NCBI RefSeq assembly: GCF_900114415.1
Contig: NZ_FOSZ01000014.1
Span: 1 to 44,290, forward strand
Reading direction: 5' to 3'
Source: Shimia haliotis
Lineage (GTDB): Bacteria; Pseudomonadota; Alphaproteobacteria; Rhodobacterales; Rhodobacteraceae
Length of the DNA stretch: 44,290 bases
Part shown: piece by piece, positions 7,908-17,263 of the stretch
Layout of the letters: each line of letters opens with the position of its first letter
Numbering within the stretch: position 1 is the stretch's first letter
Notes under the pieces: generated by a model
The model's database searches: none
Told to the model about the DNA's origin: nothing
What the model saw: the letters and a program-made list of their open reading frames with translations, nothing else
Translations under genes and position numbers: made by a program

Positions 7908-9224
7908 CTAATTCGCGCTCTCAAACACAGCGACATAGTCGATACTGGCGTCCTTCAACGGTGTTATTGAAATCTCGATGGGTTTTCTGTTCCCGATAAA
8001 GGAAAGGTCACTAAAGAGGCTAGGAGACCGCATTTGGACAGGCACCGAGGCACGACGTCCAAGGTAGATTTTTGATTTCGAACCATTGTCAAAGCGCACC
8101 TCCAAACTGAAACTTTGCTTTGCCAGTTCCGCCGGTACAATTTCGATCCCAGCAATTGACGCGCCATCGTCAAGTTGAACCAAAGATGTTGCGGAGCTGT
8201 TCTCCAAAACGGTCGCCTTTGACACATTGGAACCGCTTCTCAGCATACCAAGCAATTGCCGCAAGAATGACGAGGAATTGAAACTCTCGGTGTAGGGCAA
8301 TTCCCAAATGACCAACTTATGTTCTTGTCGCTCAAGTGCGCCTGACGCCACATAGGCTTCAATCGCGCCGATCGGTCCCCCACCGGACACAGAGAAATTT
8401 TCCACATCTTCATCAAATGCGCGGGATAACGCGTCGGCGAAACGGTAGTAGTCCCGCTTGTATCGGTTGGAAAAACTACTGCCCAGCAAGGCGATGGAAG
8501 GTTCTCTATCTACCGTATCTAGAAGACTGCCATTGCGGGTCAGGTTAAACGAATCTGCCGTTTCAGCAGGCAGCGAAGTCCCGCAAGTGGTGCGCACAAT
8601 ATCAGCAAGAGAACCCCTCTCATCTATGGTGTCGTTGACTGTCAGGTCATCCATGCCAAACTGGCCGTCATTGGCGAACAGGTCAGGTGCTTCCCCGTTG
8701 ACCGCCTTGGCCAAAGCAATCGCGCTGACTGCGGACCCTGTGGTGGTCCAATGCGTGTCCCGCCGAAAGTAAAAATCCTCTCTGATAGTAGCGTCGGCCA
8801 AGGCGACATCGGACAGGTTGGGAACAATTGCTCCCGACATAGACAGGCCTTTGATCAAGGCATCAAAGGACGCTTGCGCGGCGGTAACATCATAGGTGTT
8901 CGCCCCCATCGCGGCGTTAAGTTGCTGCTGTCCAGCAACCACAGGACGCGGCGGCGCGATGACAATTGCCAAAGGAACGCCGCGCATTTTGAATTCATCG
9001 ACAATAGCCTGAACGAGTTTCTTTGACGTGGGTTTCATGTCGTAGCGGTCTATCAGCTGATCCTGCGTAAAAATCCATCTGCTGCTATCATCGCTGTAGA
9101 CCGGTGCAACCTTGGCGTATTTCTTTGGCAGCGCGTCGCCATCCAAGAGCATTTCGCAATAGGGAGCGGCCTGTGCGGCAGACCCCAATAGAAGGGCGGC
9201 AATCAAGGGGGCATAGTGTTTCAT
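7908..9224 (-). CDS. algX: AlgX-like periplasmic polysaccharide O-acetyltransferase
   Basis: A 438-residue exported protein with signal peptide about 1-19 (ALLLGSAAQAA). An SGNH-type acetyltransferase domain follows. DTHWTTTG places the catalytic Asp156 and His158, and GSSFSN places the probable nucleophile Ser250, the same order as in AlgX and AlgJ. The last 100 residues are beta-rich and could be the carbohydrate-binding module of AlgX. AlgX transfers acetyl groups to mannuronate residues of alginate and takes part in the export complex. Its start overlaps the stop of the AlgJ-like gene (ATGA), making it the last gene of algF-algI-algJ-algX. The length and C-terminal extension favour AlgX over a second AlgJ, but the polymer is not proven to be alginate. 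Confidence 0.8.
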   Translation of the reverse strand: MKHYAPLIAALLLGSAAQAAPYCEMLLDGDALPKKYAKVAPVYSDDSSRWIFTQDQLIDRYDMKPTSKKLVQAIVDEFKMRGVPLAIVIAPPRPVVAGQQQLNAAMGANTYDVTAAQASFDALIKGLSMSGAIVPNLSDVALADATIREDFYFRRDTHWTTTGSAVSAIALAKAVNGEAPDLFANDGQFGMDDLTVNDTIDERGSLADIVRTTCGTSLPAETADSFNLTRNGSLLDTVDREPSIALLGSSFSNRYKRDYYRFADALSRAFDEDVENFSVSGGGPIGAIEAYVASGALERQEHKLVIWELPYTESFNSSSFLRQLLGMLRSGSNVSKATVLENSSATSLVQLDDGASIAGIEIVPAELAKQSFSLEVRFDNGSKSKIYLGRRASVPVQMRSPSLFSDLSFIGNRKPIEISITPLKDASIDYVAVFESAN

Positions 9225-10234
9225 TTTTGAGTGCTCCGGCTGGTCAAAAAGCGTTCAGGTATCTCCCAGATCACAAGCAATGGGAGGGTTGAGAAACTGG
9301 AGCGATCCTTCAGAAACGCGTCCATAGGAACGAAGGGGCCTTGCCCTACGTGGCTGAGATTGAGGACGTCCGCTTGCAGCGCCTGCTTGAGGAACCCTTC
9401 AAAGTGGAATTCCTCTTTGGCGGAGAAGCTGGTGCCGACCAATGCAACGGGAACGGCGACGTCTCCAAACAAGCCCCCCTTGGTGGCAACGGTGGTTTCA
9501 AAGTTCTCGATGGTCTCACGCGCGGGGCCCACGCGACTGCGAAATGGTCCTGTAGCAACAAATGACATTAGATCGCCGTCAAATTCTGTGACGCCCGTCG
9601 CGAGGGTGGTGACTTTGGCCCGCGGAATTTCAAGCTCTTGCACGGCCTCGGCAATCGCATTGGCGGCACGTCGCGCGCCCTCTGGGCTCCAATGGGTGTC
9701 TGTACGCATGAACGCAGCATCAATTTGCAGCGTCTTTCGTAGGTCAATCCCGACCAGCCCAGCATTCTGGATGGCGGCAAGTGTATGCGCATAACGCTGG
9801 GTGAAACTCTCTGAGCGCCCGCGCTGGAGACGTTGCGCCTGCATCCGAGCTTTGTCCGGAACGATGAGAGGAACAAGTGTGATCCCGTCTTTGGAAAGTG
9901 CTCTGGAGACACGAGCGAGTTCTGACGAAAAATCGCGAGGATCGCTTGGTTCAGTGAATTCTTCCGCCGTAAACAACCAGCCATCTTTACCAGCGACGGC
10001 GCCATCGGCGGGCTCTTGAAAGAGGATCCATTTGACCGCAGCCCAAATCGCAACGGCGCCTTCGTTTGCCGGAATGGAAGCCTCAAACCGGCCCTCAAAT
10101 CCACGCTGATAGGCGCCGTTGGTCCAGCCTTTGAGTGGGTCCCCCGCGTCGGTGCGCACGAATGCGGTTGCCGAAAGTCCGGCCATCAACGTCGCGATAG
10201 CAAAGGTGCTTAGGGTGTCAAAAGTAACGCGCAT
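9221..10234 (-). CDS. algJ: AlgJ-like O-acetyltransferase
   Basis: I start it at the ATG at 10234 (AGGAAG eight bases upstream), giving 337 residues; the open frame extends to 10576 but that part overlaps the MBOAT gene. A single N-terminal hydrophobic segment (about 8-26) would anchor it in the membrane or act as a signal. Blocks GKDGWLF, DTHWSPEG (Asp179, His181) and GTSFS (Ser268) form the SGNH-like catalytic set of AlgJ. The enzyme is expected to accept acetyl groups delivered by AlgI and acetylate the polymer in the periplasm. It lies 11 bases after algI and overlaps algX by four bases. Confidence 0.82.
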   Translation of the reverse strand: MRVTFDTLSTFAIATLMAGLSATAFVRTDAGDPLKGWTNGAYQRGFEGRFEASIPANEGAVAIWAAVKWILFQEPADGAVAGKDGWLFTAEEFTEPSDPRDFSSELARVSRALSKDGITLVPLIVPDKARMQAQRLQRGRSESFTQRYAHTLAAIQNAGLVGIDLRKTLQIDAAFMRTDTHWSPEGARRAANAIAEAVQELEIPRAKVTTLATGVTEFDGDLMSFVATGPFRSRVGPARETIENFETTVATKGGLFGDVAVPVALVGTSFSAKEEFHFEGFLKQALQADVLNLSHVGQGPFVPMDAFLKDRSSFSTLPLLVIWEIPERFLTSRSTQK

Positions 10235-10245
10235 CTGTCTGCTTC

Positions 10246-11622
10246 CTAGAACTGGAAATAAAGGAACGGGCTGTTGGTCCTTACTTGAAGGGCAACGAAA
10301 CACAGGATGGAGAGGGTGGCGGATTGCAGGGCTGGTGAGAGCGAGATCTGGGGCAGCGACAGGCGAGGAGAGATTGATACTCCGATCCCAAACAGCAGGA
10401 AGCACACCTCGGTGGTGGCCGTGAGGGTGATGAGTTCCGGACGCATTGCAAAGCCGTGAAGACCGGCCATTCCAGCATACATCGTGGCCGCCCCCGACAA
10501 GTTTTCCGCGCGGAACACCACCCAGCCCAAGATCACAAACAACATCGTCAACGGCCAAGCTATCGCCTTGGGCCAAACGGTCTCGCGATGCTTGGCCCCC
10601 ATCGCACGCTCAATGGCCATTATGCCGCCGTGCCAGATGCCCCAGACGACAAACGTCCAGTTTGCACCGTGCCAAATCCCCCCCCAAACCATTGTCAAAA
10701 GCAGGTTTCGATAGGTTTTCACCTTACCGCGTTGATTGCCGCCAAGCGGCACATAGAGATAATCGCGCAGCCAGCTTGATAGGCTCATGTGCCAGCGACG
10801 CCAAAATTCCGTGATCGACTGACTGATGTAGGGAACATTGAAATTCTCGGGGAAGTGAAACCCGATCATCATCCCGAGACCGATCGCCATTGCCGAATAA
10901 CCCGCAAAATCAAAGAGCAATTGGATCGAATAGGCGACAGCACCCGTCCATGCCTCGACCATTGTCGGTTCGCCCAAGGCGAAGATCCTATCAGCCAATG
11001 GCGCGACGCTGTCCGCGATAAGTAGTTTCATCGCGAGGCCCAGCAGGAACCGGCGCAGGCCGTAGGAGAAAAGTACTAGCGAATGGGTGCGGTGCCCAAA
11101 TTGATGGGCAAGGTCCTTGTATCGCAGAACCGGGCCGGCAATCAGCTGTGGAAACAGCGACGAAAAGGCGAGGAAATCGGAAAGCTTCTTGGCCGGCGGA
11201 GCGTCGCCACGCGATACGTCGATAATGTAGCTGATGGATTGAAACGTCAGAAACGACAAACCGATTGGCAGAAGGATCTCAGGCACAACAAGCCTCTCAC
11301 CTCCCATCATGGTGTTGAGATTTCCAAGCAGGAACGTGGTGTATTTGAACCAGCAAAGGACGCAAAGATTGAACGCCACCCCAATACGGACAGCCAATTT
11401 TTTGGTCTCCGACCGGGACGTCCTGTTGGCGACATAGCCCGCAAAATAGCTGCCGCCGGCAATGGCATAGAGCACGATAAGCGCATCCGCCCGCCACCAA
11501 GCATAAAACAGCGTTGAGGCCAGCAGGATGAACCAATTGCGCGCGCCGTTCGGCAGCGCGTAGTAGGCGGCCAGGAAGCAGGGCAAGAAGCCGAATACAA
11601 AGATGGGCGTTGAGAAGACCAT
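10246..11622 (-). CDS. algI: AlgI, membrane-bound O-acyltransferase (MBOAT)
   Basis: A 458-residue protein with ten or more hydrophobic segments. MBOAT signatures are clear: PIGLSFLTFQSISYIIDV (about 119-136), FPQLIAGPVLRY (157-168), FWRRWHMSLSSWLRDYLY (273-290, His278) and MVWGGIWHGANWTF (311-324, His318, the expected catalytic histidine). It should pass acetyl groups from a cytoplasmic donor, probably acetyl-CoA, across the inner membrane to AlgJ and AlgX. Length and motifs match AlgI, although DltB- and PatA-type MBOATs share them; the flanking algF, algJ and algX genes decide the call. It starts three bases after algF stops. Confidence 0.92.
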   Translation of the reverse strand: MVFSTPIFVFGFLPCFLAAYYALPNGARNWFILLASTLFYAWWRADALIVLYAIAGGSYFAGYVANRTSRSETKKLAVRIGVAFNLCVLCWFKYTTFLLGNLNTMMGGERLVVPEILLPIGLSFLTFQSISYIIDVSRGDAPPAKKLSDFLAFSSLFPQLIAGPVLRYKDLAHQFGHRTHSLVLFSYGLRRFLLGLAMKLLIADSVAPLADRIFALGEPTMVEAWTGAVAYSIQLLFDFAGYSAMAIGLGMMIGFHFPENFNVPYISQSITEFWRRWHMSLSSWLRDYLYVPLGGNQRGKVKTYRNLLLTMVWGGIWHGANWTFVVWGIWHGGIMAIERAMGAKHRETVWPKAIAWPLTMLFVILGWVVFRAENLSGAATMYAGMAGLHGFAMRPELITLTATTEVCFLLFGIGVSISPRLSLPQISLSPALQSATLSILCFVALQVRTNSPFLYFQF

Positions 11623-11625
11623 TGT

Positions 11626-12210
11626 TCAGCCCTCGATATTTGTGCCGAAACGGTTCTCGATGAGATGCGCCCCTTCGGGTCGCGCCACAAAGGTTAGGTT
11701 CTGTCCTCGCCGCAACTGAACGTCAAAAGTACCCAACACGCTATTTTCAGCCGACAGAACCAATAGCCTTGCAGCGACAGGATTGACTGAACGGCCCTCT
11801 GCAGTGTTGATGGCGGTACTTCCGATAACATCCACGTCGTGCTCCGCAAGCGACAATCGGACGGGCTGGTTAGACAGGTTCAGCAGCGTCAGAAGCACTT
11901 GTGCTTTGTTGTCCCGTGCGGGTTCCTGAATAATCACAACATGCCCAGTCGCGTCTATTGCCGCCGAGTAAAAGGCTCCCTCGAGCGCACCGCTGGTTAA
12001 CGCGGCAGAGACCGGCCGAAAGGCGTCATCCGTTTCCCCAAGCGACGAGACACCTAAAACCGCTGGCGCAGTTCCGCCATCGAGCCATCGAATAAACACT
12101 GCGTCATCCGGTGGAGGGGCATCATAGAGCGTGTTGTCGGCAGTCCATGCGGCGTTCGCGCCAAACAGAAGTGCCAGCACAGACAAAGGGGCGAGCTTGA
12201 AACGGTTCAT
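11626..12210 (-). CDS. algF: AlgF-like periplasmic O-acetylation protein
   Basis: The ATG at 12210 follows a strong Shine-Dalgarno (AGGAG), giving 194 residues; a longer upstream frame to 12381 lacks one. A signal peptide ends near residue 23-24. The mature N-terminus LYDAPPPDDAVFIRWLDG is the characteristic AlgF start. The remainder is beta-rich without obvious catalytic residues. In Pseudomonas AlgF is a periplasmic adaptor of the acetylation machinery that interacts with AlgJ and AlgX. It is the first gene of algF-algI-algJ-algX and is divergent from the AlgK-like gene, about 570 bases away. Confidence 0.82.
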   Translation of the reverse strand: MNRFKLAPLSVLALLFGANAAWTADNTLYDAPPPDDAVFIRWLDGGTAPAVLGVSSLGETDDAFRPVSAALTSGALEGAFYSAAIDATGHVVIIQEPARDNKAQVLLTLLNLSNQPVRLSLAEHDVDVIGSTAINTAEGRSVNPVAARLLVLSAENSVLGTFDVQLRRGQNLTFVARPEGAHLIENRFGTNIEG

Positions 12211-12265
12211 AGGGTATCTCCTTCCCTTGCAAGAGATAGAGAAAGGCGGTGATCGCGAGGGAAGT

Positions 12266-12298
12266 CGAAAGGATAACTGGATGTCGCGAAAGGTTATC
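12266..12298 (+). promoter_or_regulatory. Paired CGAAAGG repeats upstream of algF
   Basis: CGAAAGGATAAC (12266-12277) and CGAAAGGTTATC (12287-12298) are direct repeats 21 bases apart, two helical turns, and a third GAAAGGATGA starts at 12317. They lie 56-120 bases upstream of the algF start. The intergenic stretch 12211-12779 otherwise holds no gene that I accept. A regulator site for algF is possible but unproven. Confidence 0.35.
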
Positions 12299-12779
12299 TC
12301 GCTGACCCTTGGGCAGGAAAGGATGAGGAAAAGCGCAATGATTTGGGCGCGCAGGACGTGCGACGTCCCAAAGACGGCCAACTATGTGAGCGGGTGCTTC
12401 CGAGGTGACGGCGAGTTCGTGCCCGGTTTTGGAGCGCATTAGATTCTGCGCGTCAAGCGGCTCCTCTTGGCGTCGGAACCCATAGCGATGGCGTCTCAAT
12501 CGCCGTTTCCATGAAAAAAGGGGGCGACAGGTTGTGGACATTTGAGGTCCGTCTGTGCGTTCGCACGAAATTCTCTCATCGGCGAGGTCGTATTGGCACA
12601 TGTCCCATCCGCATTTTTCCTGACCGCAGTATGGCGTTGGAAATCTGAAATGACCGGATCGGGTGAAAATGTATGAAAGACTTTGTCCGACCGCCTTTTG
12701 ACACTTTGTCTATCCTTTTGCGCGCCCACTGGCGCAACCGATCCACTCCATATTGGATGCAGATCAGGAGAAGGTATTC

Positions 12780-13838
12780 ATGTTTCGTATCCCCAGCACT
12801 TTTACCGTCAGTTCGGTTGCGGCTCTGTTTTTGGCGCTCACACCAGCACAGGCAAAAGAGACGCCAAGAGATCGATACAACGCAGCAATGGATTCAGTCG
12901 AATCTGATCCGCAAATGGCGACGACGTCACTGGAGCAGCTTTGTGATGAAGGTTTTTCGCGCGCGTGCGACCGGCTCGGCTATTTTAGTTTCAAAGGCAT
13001 CGGCATACCGCAAGACGCCGACCAAGCCATCGCCTACTATCAACAAGCAGTAGAGCAAGGCAGCAGCAAGTCACTATTATCATTGGGAAAAATTCACCTA
13101 ACCCAGAAATCTTACGAGGCGGCGTCTGAAAGTCTTTTGGCGGCTGTTGCGCAGGGAGACCAACGAGCAGAGGCTGTCCTGGCATGGGCCCATGCGACGG
13201 GACGACTGGGACCTATTGGCGACCCAGACCAAGGGCTTTCGGTGTTGATCACCTTGGCCGCCAACGGGGATCGAGACGGTCAGATTTCGTTGCTTGATGC
13301 ATTAACACGCACCCCCTCACATGATGTGGACGTCTCCAAGACGCTCACAGAGTTGCATAGTCGCCACACGCAGGGGGATGCCAAAGCTGCGGAAGCCCTG
13401 TTGAGATATTACCGGATCGTCGGCCACCCACGCGGGACAATCGAGACACGGGCAACGCTTTTGGAGACCGATGGCCTGCGCGACAAGATACGTGTTGAAG
13501 AAGGCTTGTTTCTAGCGCGCGACCTAGACCCCGAACAGTTTTGGAGCACGTCAGAGGAGATTGTGCGCTCGGCACCCAATGATGTGTTTGCACGTGGCCT
13601 GTCGGTGACCGCGAAGATAAACAAAAACGCCTATGTCCGGATCGTCCAAATGGAGCTTCGGGATTTGGGATATCGCGTAGGACGCGCCAGCCCCTATTTG
13701 AATCGCCCGCTGATCCGCTCGATCAATGCGTTTTGCCGTGAAACAGGGCAGCAAAGCGCCTGTGTTTTGGGCCCTTTGAAGTCAACGACAATCAAAGCGG
13801 TTGCCTCAGAGATTGCGCAGTTGCGCGCGGAACCATGA
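12780..13838 (+). CDS. AlgK-like Sel1/TPR-repeat periplasmic protein
   Basis: The ATG at 12780 follows AGGAGAAGG, giving 352 residues; the upstream ATG at 12753 lacks a good site. A signal peptide (about 1-22, ending AQA) has no lipobox cysteine, so unlike Pseudomonas AlgK this is not a lipoprotein. Sel1-type repeats are seen in CDRLGYFSFKGIGIPQDADQAIAYYQQAVEQGS and SLLSLGKIHLTQKSYEAASESL. More degenerate helical repeats follow to about residue 280, then a region with a peptidoglycan-binding-like MELRDLGYRVG motif. AlgK-type scaffolds link the inner-membrane synthase and acetylation proteins to an outer-membrane porin. Repeat type, size and position next to algF support that role; no AlgE porin gene is nearby. 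I leave the symbol empty because the repeats alone are not diagnostic. Confidence 0.72.
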   Translation: MFRIPSTFTVSSVAALFLALTPAQAKETPRDRYNAAMDSVESDPQMATTSLEQLCDEGFSRACDRLGYFSFKGIGIPQDADQAIAYYQQAVEQGSSKSLLSLGKIHLTQKSYEAASESLLAAVAQGDQRAEAVLAWAHATGRLGPIGDPDQGLSVLITLAANGDRDGQISLLDALTRTPSHDVDVSKTLTELHSRHTQGDAKAAEALLRYYRIVGHPRGTIETRATLLETDGLRDKIRVEEGLFLARDLDPEQFWSTSEEIVRSAPNDVFARGLSVTAKINKNAYVRIVQMELRDLGYRVGRASPYLNRPLIRSINAFCRETGQQSACVLGPLKSTTIKAVASEIAQLRAEP

Positions 13839-13882
13839 ACCTAGGCTGACGAACATCACCGAACTTAGCGTCACTTTGAGTT

Positions 13883-16381
13883 TCACCGTTGATCTGCGGC
13901 GTCGGGATGCAAGGCCTCGGCTTCGTTGCGAAGTCGGGAAAGGAGGTCGCCCCATTGGCCCTCTGGTGCATTCTGGATTTCTTGCAGGATGCTCCAGAGA
14001 GATTGCCAGCCCAGCACCGCAGCAGATCCAGACAGACGATGCGCTTCTTGACGGTCTTTTTCCGAGATCAAGTCAGAAGTACCTTTGCCGTCAAGGAATT
14101 GCGACAACTCTCCCTGCGTTTCTAGCTGCGCCTCAGTGTAGCGCTCTTGGCCAAATCGCTTCAAAAACTCGGGTTCTTGCTCAGACATGTCAAGGTCGTG
14201 AGAGCCGACCTTTTCCTCGCCGGAGAAAACTTCGACAAGAGTGCTGTGAATGGCAGATCGTCGCACGGGCTTCAGGACCAGTCGCTGGAAATCCTGCGCC
14301 AGAATGGCCTCATGGTCGGAGACTGAGGCATGCGCAGTGACCGCAACCGCAGGTGTGGCGGCATTTCGCGCGGCTCCGTCCCTGATACGTTTCAGCGTTT
14401 CGATCCCATCGATGCCCGGCATGCTGATATCCAAAAGCAGAACGTCAAAATCCGTGTCATCACACATATCGATCGCGTCATATCCGTTGCTGGCCTGATG
14501 AGAGCGGCCACCAAGCTCTCGTATGATGTCTACAAGGATTTCGCGATTGATATCGTTGTCATCCACAATCAAGGCGTGGAACCCCTTTGGAAGGTCTGGC
14601 AAAGTCTGCGTGCCGGCTGTGCCTCGAATGCCATCGCCAACGTCTACCTTGGGCAACGGCAACCGGAACGTGAACAGGCTCCCTTCTCCTAGAAGGCTGT
14701 CGGCCTCCAGCGTACCGCCGTTGCGCTCGATCAGCCGTTTGGTGATTGCAAGCCCCAGACCCGTGCCCGAGTTTTCGCGATCGAATGCAGTATCGATTGT
14801 GACGAACTCTTCAAAGATCCTGCTAAGATTTTCCGGCGCGATTCCGACACCGGTGTCGGCTACACGAAATTCAACAACATCCGAACTGGACAACCGTTCC
14901 ACCTCAATGGCAACGCTGCCATCGCGGGTAAATTTGAGCGCATTGCCTACCAAATTGACCAGGCAACGTTGCAAGGCACCACGGTCGCCGCGAACGGCTT
15001 CAAGATCTTGTGTGGTGAAATCAACCGACAGGTCATTTCCAGCCTGATCCGCGTTGCTGCGCAGACTTGCGTTCACATCCTGCACCAGGTCGCGCAAGTT
15101 GAACGGAGCCTGTTTGGGCGGCTCGTTCTCTGTGCCCAAAGAAGAAAGATCAAGCACGTCATTCACATGTGACAACAACAGCTCGCCGGAAATCCCGATC
15201 GAGGCCAAATGCCGTTTTTGTGTGTCGCTTAAGTTCGATTGATCCAGAAGATCGAGCGAGCCCAAAATTCCGTTGAGCGGTGTGCGCATTTCATGGCTCA
15301 TCACCGTTAGCAGGTTTGATTTCGCCTGCTCGCCGACTTGCGCTTTTTCCAATGCGTTTTTGAGGTCTTCTTCAGCCTTCAACTCGCTGGTGATATCGCG
15401 CAAAAACGACACGAACACCGTCTCGCCACTGGCCTCGGACAAAGAAATTGAAAGTTCGACTGGAAACACCTCGCCGGAGGCTCGCATCCCTTGCAAGCGG
15501 ACGCGCCCAGCGCCGATTACTTTCTTATTTCCGGTTTCCACGAAACGCTTCAATCCCGCGCGATGCGCCGCACGCAGTTCTTCGGGAACGATCAGATCGG
15601 ACATGTCTTTCCCAAGCACATCCATGCGGGAATACCCGAAAACCGTTTCTGCCGCGCCATTGAATTCAACAATTTGACCGCGCTTGTCCACAACCAAAAC
15701 GGCATCCAGAGAGGAAGAAACCGCTGCCTCAAAGCGCGATCTGGCCCGATCGCTGAGTTGTGCCGCGCGCTGTCCTTGTCGATAAAGTTGGATCAAACTT
15801 GCCAGCGCCAGAAACAAGACCGCAATCAGGGTCGTCAGGCCGAATGCCAACCGCTGGAGTGTCACCGACAATCTTTGTCGATCCGCCGAAACCTGAGTTG
15901 TAAAATGATCCACGCCAGACAGCGCCAAGGCCCTCACTTTGGGGCGTAGCACTTCGATTTGCGAAAGCATGAAGGGCAGTCTTGATCTTAAGTTCTCGTC
16001 GGGCCCGTCGACAAATGGAATGCTTTGTTCCAGAAATTCGACCGTCTCAGCCATGTATGCCGCAACTTCTTCGTTTCGCGCCATGGGACCAAAAAAGGCG
16101 CTTTGCCGCACGGTCGTATTCCGACTGAAAAATATGTCGAAGCGTTTTCGGACTTGCTGCAAGTCGGCGAGTTCGCCCGTTTGCGCCGACAGAGCTGCGT
16201 TTTGCAACATCAACAACTCCACTTCGAGTTGCGACATCGTCCAGCTAACATCGTCGTTTTGTGCCTTGGACAAAACTCTCAAATCGGCAAACACGGTTCG
16301 CCCCAAAACACCCACCAAAAGCAAGCTTGCGAGGAGCAAGCTTGCAAAGAGTAGAAATGGCCATCGGCCTTTCATGAGCAT
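13883..16381 (-). CDS. Hybrid sensor histidine kinase (PAS-HisKA-HATPase-REC-Hpt)
   Basis: A 832-residue inner-membrane kinase. Membrane segments at about 9-27 and 180-200 enclose a helical periplasmic region of about 150 residues. A PAS domain (about 215-335, with FNGAAETVFGYSR and VSFLRDIT) precedes the HisKA box SHEMRTPLNG with His363. The ATPase N box (NLVGNALKF, 477-484) and G boxes (DTGVGIAPE, GTGLGL) are intact. A receiver domain (about 602-720) has Asp651 in LLLDISMPGIDG, and a C-terminal Hpt domain has His781 in EAHRLSGSAA. All phosphorelay residues are present. It follows the molybdopterin-fold gene by about 30 bases and probably shares its transcript. The likely output is the LuxR-type regulator at 17264, since the kinase lacks its own output domain. 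Confidence 0.9.
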   Translation of the reverse strand: MLMKGRWPFLLFASLLLASLLLVGVLGRTVFADLRVLSKAQNDDVSWTMSQLEVELLMLQNAALSAQTGELADLQQVRKRFDIFFSRNTTVRQSAFFGPMARNEEVAAYMAETVEFLEQSIPFVDGPDENLRSRLPFMLSQIEVLRPKVRALALSGVDHFTTQVSADRQRLSVTLQRLAFGLTTLIAVLFLALASLIQLYRQGQRAAQLSDRARSRFEAAVSSSLDAVLVVDKRGQIVEFNGAAETVFGYSRMDVLGKDMSDLIVPEELRAAHRAGLKRFVETGNKKVIGAGRVRLQGMRASGEVFPVELSISLSEASGETVFVSFLRDITSELKAEEDLKNALEKAQVGEQAKSNLLTVMSHEMRTPLNGILGSLDLLDQSNLSDTQKRHLASIGISGELLLSHVNDVLDLSSLGTENEPPKQAPFNLRDLVQDVNASLRSNADQAGNDLSVDFTTQDLEAVRGDRGALQRCLVNLVGNALKFTRDGSVAIEVERLSSSDVVEFRVADTGVGIAPENLSRIFEEFVTIDTAFDRENSGTGLGLAITKRLIERNGGTLEADSLLGEGSLFTFRLPLPKVDVGDGIRGTAGTQTLPDLPKGFHALIVDDNDINREILVDIIRELGGRSHQASNGYDAIDMCDDTDFDVLLLDISMPGIDGIETLKRIRDGAARNAATPAVAVTAHASVSDHEAILAQDFQRLVLKPVRRSAIHSTLVEVFSGEEKVGSHDLDMSEQEPEFLKRFGQERYTEAQLETQGELSQFLDGKGTSDLISEKDRQEAHRLSGSAAVLGWQSLWSILQEIQNAPEGQWGDLLSRLRNEAEALHPDAADQR

Positions 16382-16411
16382 GGTTCTGAAACGGGAGATG
16401 CGGACCTCAAT

Positions 16412-16933
16412 TTACTCATCGGCAACAACCTCAATACGATCGAGTTGCCATATACTGCGGGAATAATACTCTTCTGTCTGATAGGATGCATTTTCTGCGA
16501 ATGGGTAGACGATCCACAAAGGTCCCTTGTCCCGCAAGGACATTTTTTCGCCATTGCGCAAGTAAGCGACGATCGGACCACCTTTAACTGCGTCCGATGT
16601 GGGTATGGAAACAGTGTAGTCATTTACGGCTGTGGCGCGCAACTCGCCTTTGCCTGCTCCCACATGGGCAAGAAGTGCGGCCAGCGAAACACCTTCGAAT
16701 GTTTGAAGGCCCTCCGTCCAGATTGTGTCGGTTTCAAGCATTGTCATTGGCAACGCACGCAGCGCATTTTCATCAAGCTGCCACTTTGCACCATCCGCCG
16801 TCTCCGCAACATCGCCGGTGATGGTCAAAACAGTCTCCGCCATCGGCTGAGTAGCCACCATGGCCATGAAGACGACGCCGGCTAAAAGGCTCCGAGAGGG
16901 AGATTTGGTCAAAATTCCATTTAGGCTTTTCAT
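16412..16933 (-). CDS. Periplasmic molybdopterin-oxidoreductase-fold protein, probable sensor partner
   Basis: Started at 16933 after GGAGAG, giving 173 residues; the longer frame to 16999 runs into the promoter region. It has a signal peptide (about 15-34, ending AMVATQPMA). The mature part (LTITGDV, LETDTIWTEGLQTFEGVSLAALLAHVG, YTVSIPTSDA, GPLWIVYPF) matches the small sulfite-oxidase-like fold (oxidoreductase molybdopterin-binding family), shortened. I see no obvious cofactor-binding cysteine, so it may not be an enzyme. In this group such small proteins often sit directly before hybrid histidine kinases; a role as periplasmic ligand sensor for the kinase is inference. Its promoter shares a 20-base motif with alg44. 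Confidence 0.72.
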   Translation of the reverse strand: MKSLNGILTKSPSRSLLAGVVFMAMVATQPMAETVLTITGDVAETADGAKWQLDENALRALPMTMLETDTIWTEGLQTFEGVSLAALLAHVGAGKGELRATAVNDYTVSIPTSDAVKGGPIVAYLRNGEKMSLRDKGPLWIVYPFAENASYQTEEYYSRSIWQLDRIEVVADE

Positions 16934-17010
16934 TGGACTCTCCGATTTTTGTGGTCTGCATCCTTGTGCCATCAACGCAGAGCCCATGCGGTTGCACATT
17001 CGGTTATTGG

Positions 17011-17030
17011 ACTAACCTTTGGTATAGTTT
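17011..17030 (-). promoter_or_regulatory. Shared motif copy upstream of the sensor operon
   Basis: On the minus strand it reads AAACTATACCAAAGGTTAGT. It matches the alg44 upstream copy (26780-26799) at 18 of 20 positions. It ends 77 bases before the start codon of the molybdopterin-fold gene; the alg44 copy ends 65 bases before its start codon. It may be a promoter recognised by a special sigma factor, or a regulator site. The rest of 16934-17263 holds nothing else that I can name. Confidence 0.55.
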
Positions 17031-17263
17031 GGATGACCTTACAGCGTTGGAGGTTCGTCCGATGCACCGCTGAGATTTTCTAAAACTATGCGAATTATCC
17101 CAGATTATTCGGACGAAGCGGCGCTCTACCCCATTCGGCTGCAAGAAGAAGGAAGTTTTGAATGCTACAGGAATCTCAGCAAAGTCAGGGAGACACGACT
17201 GGCTTACATCAGCCGTCCCCGATAAGCTTATCTCACATTCAACGAGTAGGACGCCCAGTTTCT

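Noticed and set aside
10235..10576. N-terminal extension of the AlgJ-like frame
   Set aside because: It overlaps the 3' part of algI in another frame and has the composition of a shadow. The ATG at 10234 has a good ribosome binding site and starts a membrane anchor.
12131..12729. Several frames in the algF-algK intergenic region
   Set aside because: They overlap each other on both strands, contain no recognisable domain and cover the regulatory repeats.
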